A stretch of 64,000 nucleotides of DNA from Halobacteriovorax vibrionivorans (GTDB lineage: Bacteria; Bdellovibrionota; Bacteriovoracia; Bacteriovoracales; Bacteriovoracaceae): positions 186,001-250,000 of the forward strand of contig NZ_QDKL01000003.1 in NCBI RefSeq assembly GCF_003346865.1, given 5' to 3'. Positions 60,993 through 64,000 of this stretch are shown one piece after another. Both the position numbers and the translations under genes were made by a program. The notes below the pieces were generated by a model. The model did not search any database. It was not told the DNA's origin and saw nothing but the letters and a program-made list of their open reading frames with translations. Position 1 is the stretch's first letter, and each line of letters begins with the position of its first letter.

Positions 60993-61964
60993 ATGAAAAA
61001 ATTTAATATTTTCGCCACAGATATAATCCAAGGTCCTCTTTATGAGAGGCTTAAGAAAGATGGTCATAAACTTACAGTTTGGGATCGCAGAGAAGATGGC
61101 CCTCTCACAAGTGAGAAAATGATAGAAAATGCTAATGACTCTGAAGTGATAATTTCAATGCTTAGCAATACAATCGATGCCTATATATTGGCCCAGCTAC
61201 CTAAGCTAAAACTCATCACTCAATATGCTGTTGGCTTTAATAATATTGATATTAAATATGCTCACTCTAAAGAAATCATTATTTGTAATACGCCAAATGT
61301 TTTAACTGAAGCAACGGCCGAATTAGCAATGGCACTTATGCTGGCCGTTGCAAGAAATTTAGAAGCTGCAAGAAAGAATGTTCTTAATAAGGAATGGGAA
61401 ACATGGGAGCCTTCAGGCTTTATTGGAAATTCTCTATTTAAGAAGAAACATGGAATCATTGGAGCAGGAAGAATAGGAACTCAATTGGCAAAAATGTGTA
61501 AGGGCGCCTTTGATCAAGAAATTTACTACACTGGCCCAAATCGTAAAGATGAAATTGAGTCCAGCTGCAATGCTAAATATCTCAGCTTAGAAGAATTGGC
61601 ACAAGAATGCGATATCATCTCAATTCATTGTCCATATAATGAAGAAACCCATAAGCTAATTGATAAAAAGATATTCGCTCTTTTTAAAAATAACGTTATT
61701 CTCATAAATACAGCACGTGGAGAGATCATCGATGAAGAAGAGCTCTTCTCATTCTTTGAAAAGCACAAAGAAGCAAAGGCCGGTCTTGATGTTGTGTGTA
61801 ACGAGCCATTAAAAGCTGACTCTCCCTTGCGTAAGTTAGACAATGTGTTCATCCTCCCCCATATTGGATCCGCCAACGACGAGGCACGCTTAAATATGGC
61901 CCAATTAATTTACGACAATATTTCTGCGTTCAGTAAAGATGAAGAATTAAAAACAAGAGTTTAG
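60993..61964 (+). CDS. D-isomer-specific 2-hydroxyacid dehydrogenase (glyoxylate/hydroxypyruvate reductase-like)
   Basis: NAD-binding GIIGAGRIGTQLAKM and the catalytic residues Arg (INTARGEIIDEEEL), Glu (VVCNEPL) and His (LPHIGSA) are all in place. TQYAVGFNNIDIKYAH is the substrate-loop signature. The overall form and length (323) are closest to glyoxylate/hydroxypyruvate reductases (GyaR/GhrB type); lactate or other 2-ketoacid specificity cannot be excluded. AAAGG precedes the ATG. No pathway partner is adjacent. Confidence 0.88.
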   Translation: MKKFNIFATDIIQGPLYERLKKDGHKLTVWDRREDGPLTSEKMIENANDSEVIISMLSNTIDAYILAQLPKLKLITQYAVGFNNIDIKYAHSKEIIICNTPNVLTEATAELAMALMLAVARNLEAARKNVLNKEWETWEPSGFIGNSLFKKKHGIIGAGRIGTQLAKMCKGAFDQEIYYTGPNRKDEIESSCNAKYLSLEELAQECDIISIHCPYNEETHKLIDKKIFALFKNNVILINTARGEIIDEEELFSFFEKHKEAKAGLDVVCNEPLKADSPLRKLDNVFILPHIGSANDEARLNMAQLIYDNISAFSKDEELKTRV

Positions 61965-62040
61965 TTTTGTTTACTAAAATTAAGCTGAAGATTTCTTGAT
62001 AAATTTATACATTATATTCATGAATATAAAGGAGCTATTC

Positions 62041-62721
62041 ATGAAAAAAATATTAATCATAGATGATGATCAAGAAATTCGAGACCTACTGCGTGCATTG
62101 CTGGAAAGTAATTATAATATTATTGATGCCAGCAATCAGGATGAGGCCATAGCAATTGCTTGGCAAGAAAAACCAGACTTAATACTCTTGGATATCTTAT
62201 TACAAAATGAATCAGGATTTGAGATTTGCTCACAATTGAAAATGAATGAGGAATTAAAAGATGTTCCAATTGTCTTTATTTCTTCAAAGAATAATGTCAA
62301 CACAAGAGTTACTGGGTATCAATTAGGAGGTATAAACTTCATCAGCAAGCCGTTTGAGCCTTCTGAAGTTAAGAGTATTATTAATACGACACTAAAGTCG
62401 GTCAATAATGAAAATGCCATGGAAGTTATAAACTATCGTGACATAGCTTTAAATGTACCTTCTCAAGAAGTTAAGATCAAAGGCCATCGTATTCATTTTA
62501 CGTCTTCTGAATTTAAGATCATTCATCTTCTACTTAAGAATGAACAAAATGTTCTCGCAAGAGAAAAAATCCTAAACCATATTGCACCAGACAATCATAA
62601 AGTGAATGACCGCATGATTGACACGTATATTAGTTCCATCAGAAAAAAGATTAAGGATTCTAATTATATTATTCGCAGTGTTTATGGCGAGGGTTACAAG
62701 ATTCAAGAAATCTCTGCATAG
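62041..62721 (+). CDS. OmpR/PhoB-family response regulator
   Basis: The start is the ATG at 62041 after GGAG; an ATG 15 codons upstream would add a non-homologous leader. The receiver domain (1-115) has the acidic pair in IIDDDQE, the phospho-acceptor D51 (LILLDILLQ), and K103 (FISKPFEP). The C-terminal winged helix (about 130-226) ends ISSIRKKIKDSNYIIRSVYGEGYKI, a classic DNA-recognition helix and wing. No histidine kinase is adjacent, so it is an orphan regulator here. It precedes a second receiver protein, but with 111 bases and a probable separate promoter between. Confidence 0.93.
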   Translation: MKKILIIDDDQEIRDLLRALLESNYNIIDASNQDEAIAIAWQEKPDLILLDILLQNESGFEICSQLKMNEELKDVPIVFISSKNNVNTRVTGYQLGGINFISKPFEPSEVKSIINTTLKSVNNENAMEVINYRDIALNVPSQEVKIKGHRIHFTSSEFKIIHLLLKNEQNVLAREKILNHIAPDNHKVNDRMIDTYISSIRKKIKDSNYIIRSVYGEGYKIQEISA

Positions 62722-62832
62722 TGCAGAGATTTCATTTCTAACTAACTAATACAAAAGCCTGTTTAAAGAAATTTAATTAAAATTTAGACTACTTATCCTA
62801 AATTTGACTCATGACTCAATTATACTGAGTGT

Positions 62833-63477
62833 ATGAAAAAGCACATCATGGTTATTGACGACTGCTACGAAACCGCCAAGCTCCTTGCCACTAGCCTGCA
62901 AAACACATTTAGCTTTCATGTCAAGTATCATACTAACCCATTCAAGGCCATTGAGGATATTAAAACTCTAGCATTACTTGGTGATGATAAACTCTATATC
63001 ATCTGTGATTACATGATGCCTCAAATGGATGGTATTGAATTATATGATGAGATTTCAATTCTGGATAAGAATATCAGCTTTATCCTCTTAACGAATGAAA
63101 ATGATAGCCAGGTGATTGAAGAGGCAGCAAGAAAAGGAATCGACCTCTTTCTATTAAAACAACAGGGTTTTGACGTTATTATTAATCAGATAAATAAGAT
63201 CATTAACGACGACAGCACTCTTGGCCATGAATTGATTGAGGTATTTGAAGTCACCGATATAGTACGAGGTTTTAAGATCGTTGAAAAAGGCTTTGGGCAT
63301 TTGAAATTAATCACAAAAGAAGAAATCCCTCGTAATGCGATTATAAAGATAGGTACAGGTTCAAACGATAATGATATCTACCGAGTTAATAGCTGCAAGA
63401 TAGTTAATGATAAAATTGAAGTTGACTGCTCACTACTTACCTCAGAGGCACCGGCAAGACATCTTAGAGCTGCTTAG
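62833..63477 (+). CDS. Receiver-domain protein with a non-HTH C-terminal domain
   Basis: Residues 1-125 form a receiver: IMVIDDCYE with the acidic pair, phospho-acceptor D59 in IICDYMMPQMDG, Thr in FILLTNEN, and K109 in FLLKQQG. The family's usual K-P is K-Q here. The C-terminal 80 residues (FKIVEKGFGHLKLITKEEIP, RVNSCKIVNDKIEVDCSLL) look like an all-beta module, perhaps PilZ-like, but I do not see the PilZ RxxxR motif and leave it unnamed. It contains no HTH or enzyme motif, so it may act by protein contact. Its 3' end overlaps the convergent subtilase by 14 bases. Confidence 0.82.
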   Translation: MKKHIMVIDDCYETAKLLATSLQNTFSFHVKYHTNPFKAIEDIKTLALLGDDKLYIICDYMMPQMDGIELYDEISILDKNISFILLTNENDSQVIEEAARKGIDLFLLKQQGFDVIINQINKIINDDSTLGHELIEVFEVTDIVRGFKIVEKGFGHLKLITKEEIPRNAIIKIGTGSNDNDIYRVNSCKIVNDKIEVDCSLLTSEAPARHLRAA

Positions 63478-64000
63478 TAAATTTGTATCGATGAAAAATA
63501 ACAACGGCCATGATAAAGAAAAGGCCAACAAGTGTTCCATTTCCGCCTTGGCCACCACTTACATCTTCAATAGTCCCACATGCTCCGCCACTTTTGTTAC
63601 CAGAAGAAAATCCATCATTTAAGGCAGCTGTACCACCCACAAGGACCGGATCTTTATAACTAAAGTTAGCATTAGGAGTTGTGTTATAAGCAAGAGAGAC
63701 AGCCTCATATGGATCCACAGCACCTTTAGAACAACTCTCTTTGTCACAATAATATGAAACAGCTGTTTGAGTAATAATTTGTCGAACTTGATCTGGATAT
63801 AGGCCTGGATTTGCTTGGTAAATCATTGCAGCTGTTGCAGAGATAAAACCTGCGGCCATTGATGTTCCATTCATACTAGCAAATGACTCAGTACTTGGTG
63901 TGGTCTGACCACTATTTACTGTTGATAAAATCCCATCTCCTGGGGCAGCAATATCAACAATGCTACCAAAGTTTGAATATGTTGAACGACTTCTTGATTG
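63464..64000 (-). CDS. Subtilisin-like serine protease (S8) with C-terminal sorting-type anchor (partial, N-terminus beyond the right edge)
   Basis: The frame is open to the window edge; an internal ATG at 63874 (MNGTSMAAGF) is not a start. The catalytic Ser motif SMNGTSMAAGFISATAAMI is preceded by YSNFGSIVDIAAPGDGILST, both typical of subtilases. After the catalytic domain the tail has GGACGTI, a Gly-rich linker, one hydrophobic segment (GTLVGLFFIMAVVIF) and a basic end (HRYKFTKQL). Cys/Gly motif, membrane helix and basic cluster are the three parts of C-terminal sorting signals such as GlyGly-CTERM and MYXO-CTERM, so the enzyme is probably displayed on the surface after processing. About 179 codons are in the window. 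Confidence 0.85.
   Translation of the reverse strand, partial: QSRSRSTYSNFGSIVDIAAPGDGILSTVNSGQTTPSTESFASMNGTSMAAGFISATAAMIYQANPGLYPDQVRQIITQTAVSYYCDKESCSKGAVDPYEAVSLAYNTTPNANFSYKDPVLVGGTAALNDGFSSGNKSGGACGTIEDVSGGQGGNGTLVGLFFIMAVVIFHRYKFTKQL

Noticed and set aside
63464..63874. A complete 136-aa gene starting at the ATG at 63874
   Set aside because: The ATG lies inside the catalytic Ser motif of a subtilase, and the frame continues open to the right edge.

Overview
The window is low-GC DNA (roughly mid-30s % by eye) with dense, mostly well-spaced bacterial genes, GGAG-type ribosome binding sites and frequent GTG/TTG starts. About half of the genes encode Sec-exported proteins: several giant surface proteins, secreted proteases and peptidases, and many lineage-specific secreted proteins with no recognisable domain. 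Together with a KamA-type lysine 2,3-aminomutase, a short HTH regulator of the kind common in Bdellovibrio relatives, a DUF1254 protein and HEIGH-type secreted metallopeptidases, this suggests a member of the Bdellovibrionota, most likely the Bacteriovoracales (Halobacteriovorax/Bacteriovorax-like predatory bacteria). The assignment is an inference; no rRNA or other phylogenetic marker lies in the window.

Layout. 1-11406 (minus): two giant exported surface proteins in a coupled operon; the second is cut by the left edge. 11515-12798: di-heme peroxidase. 12885-14809: a PhD/YefM-RelE/ParE type toxin-antitoxin pair, then an HTH regulator overlapping a small secreted Gly-rich protein. 14810-17970: an island of foreign-looking DNA with a SieB-like membrane protein, a HipA-like kinase, a convergent HipA-N/HipS-like gene, and about 1.2 kb without intact genes. 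17971-28741: secreted proteins of unknown role, a frameshifted metallopeptidase, a DegT-type aminotransferase with a MipA/OmpV porin-like protein, a 1138-residue exported protein, an alanine/sodium symporter and a phospholipase A2-like protein. 28825-32319 (minus): asd, then a PhyH dioxygenase, then a DUF1254/DUF1214 protein.

32368-37692 (plus) is the best-understood part: a sigma70-type promoter, a lysine riboswitch, then lysC-dapB-dapA-dapD-lysA, a compact lysine/diaminopimelate operon divergent from asd. Together they cover aspartate to lysine except for the DapC, DapE and DapF steps. 37697-41760 (minus): two coupled secreted proteins, one with 78-bp repeats. 41941-49671: an AstE/AspA-like deacylase, a secreted M14 carboxypeptidase, htpX, a cyclic-nucleotide-gated-type K+ channel and tldD-tldE. 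49733-54007: a 1424-residue Cys-rich secreted protein. 54207-59466: kamA, a penicillin-acylase family protein and a YiiX-like hydrolase. 59499-64000: two subtilases (the second cut by the right edge), a 2-hydroxyacid dehydrogenase and two response regulators.

A striking compositional feature is that the tetramer GGCC is far commoner in core genes than expected for such low-GC DNA (15 hand-counted in the 1374-bp symporter gene), yet almost absent from 14810-17970. This marks the island independently of gene content. The most interesting candidates for unknown biology are the HTH regulator/secreted peptide pair, the convergent HipS-like/HipA-like pair next to a SieB-like gene, and the giant surface-protein operon.
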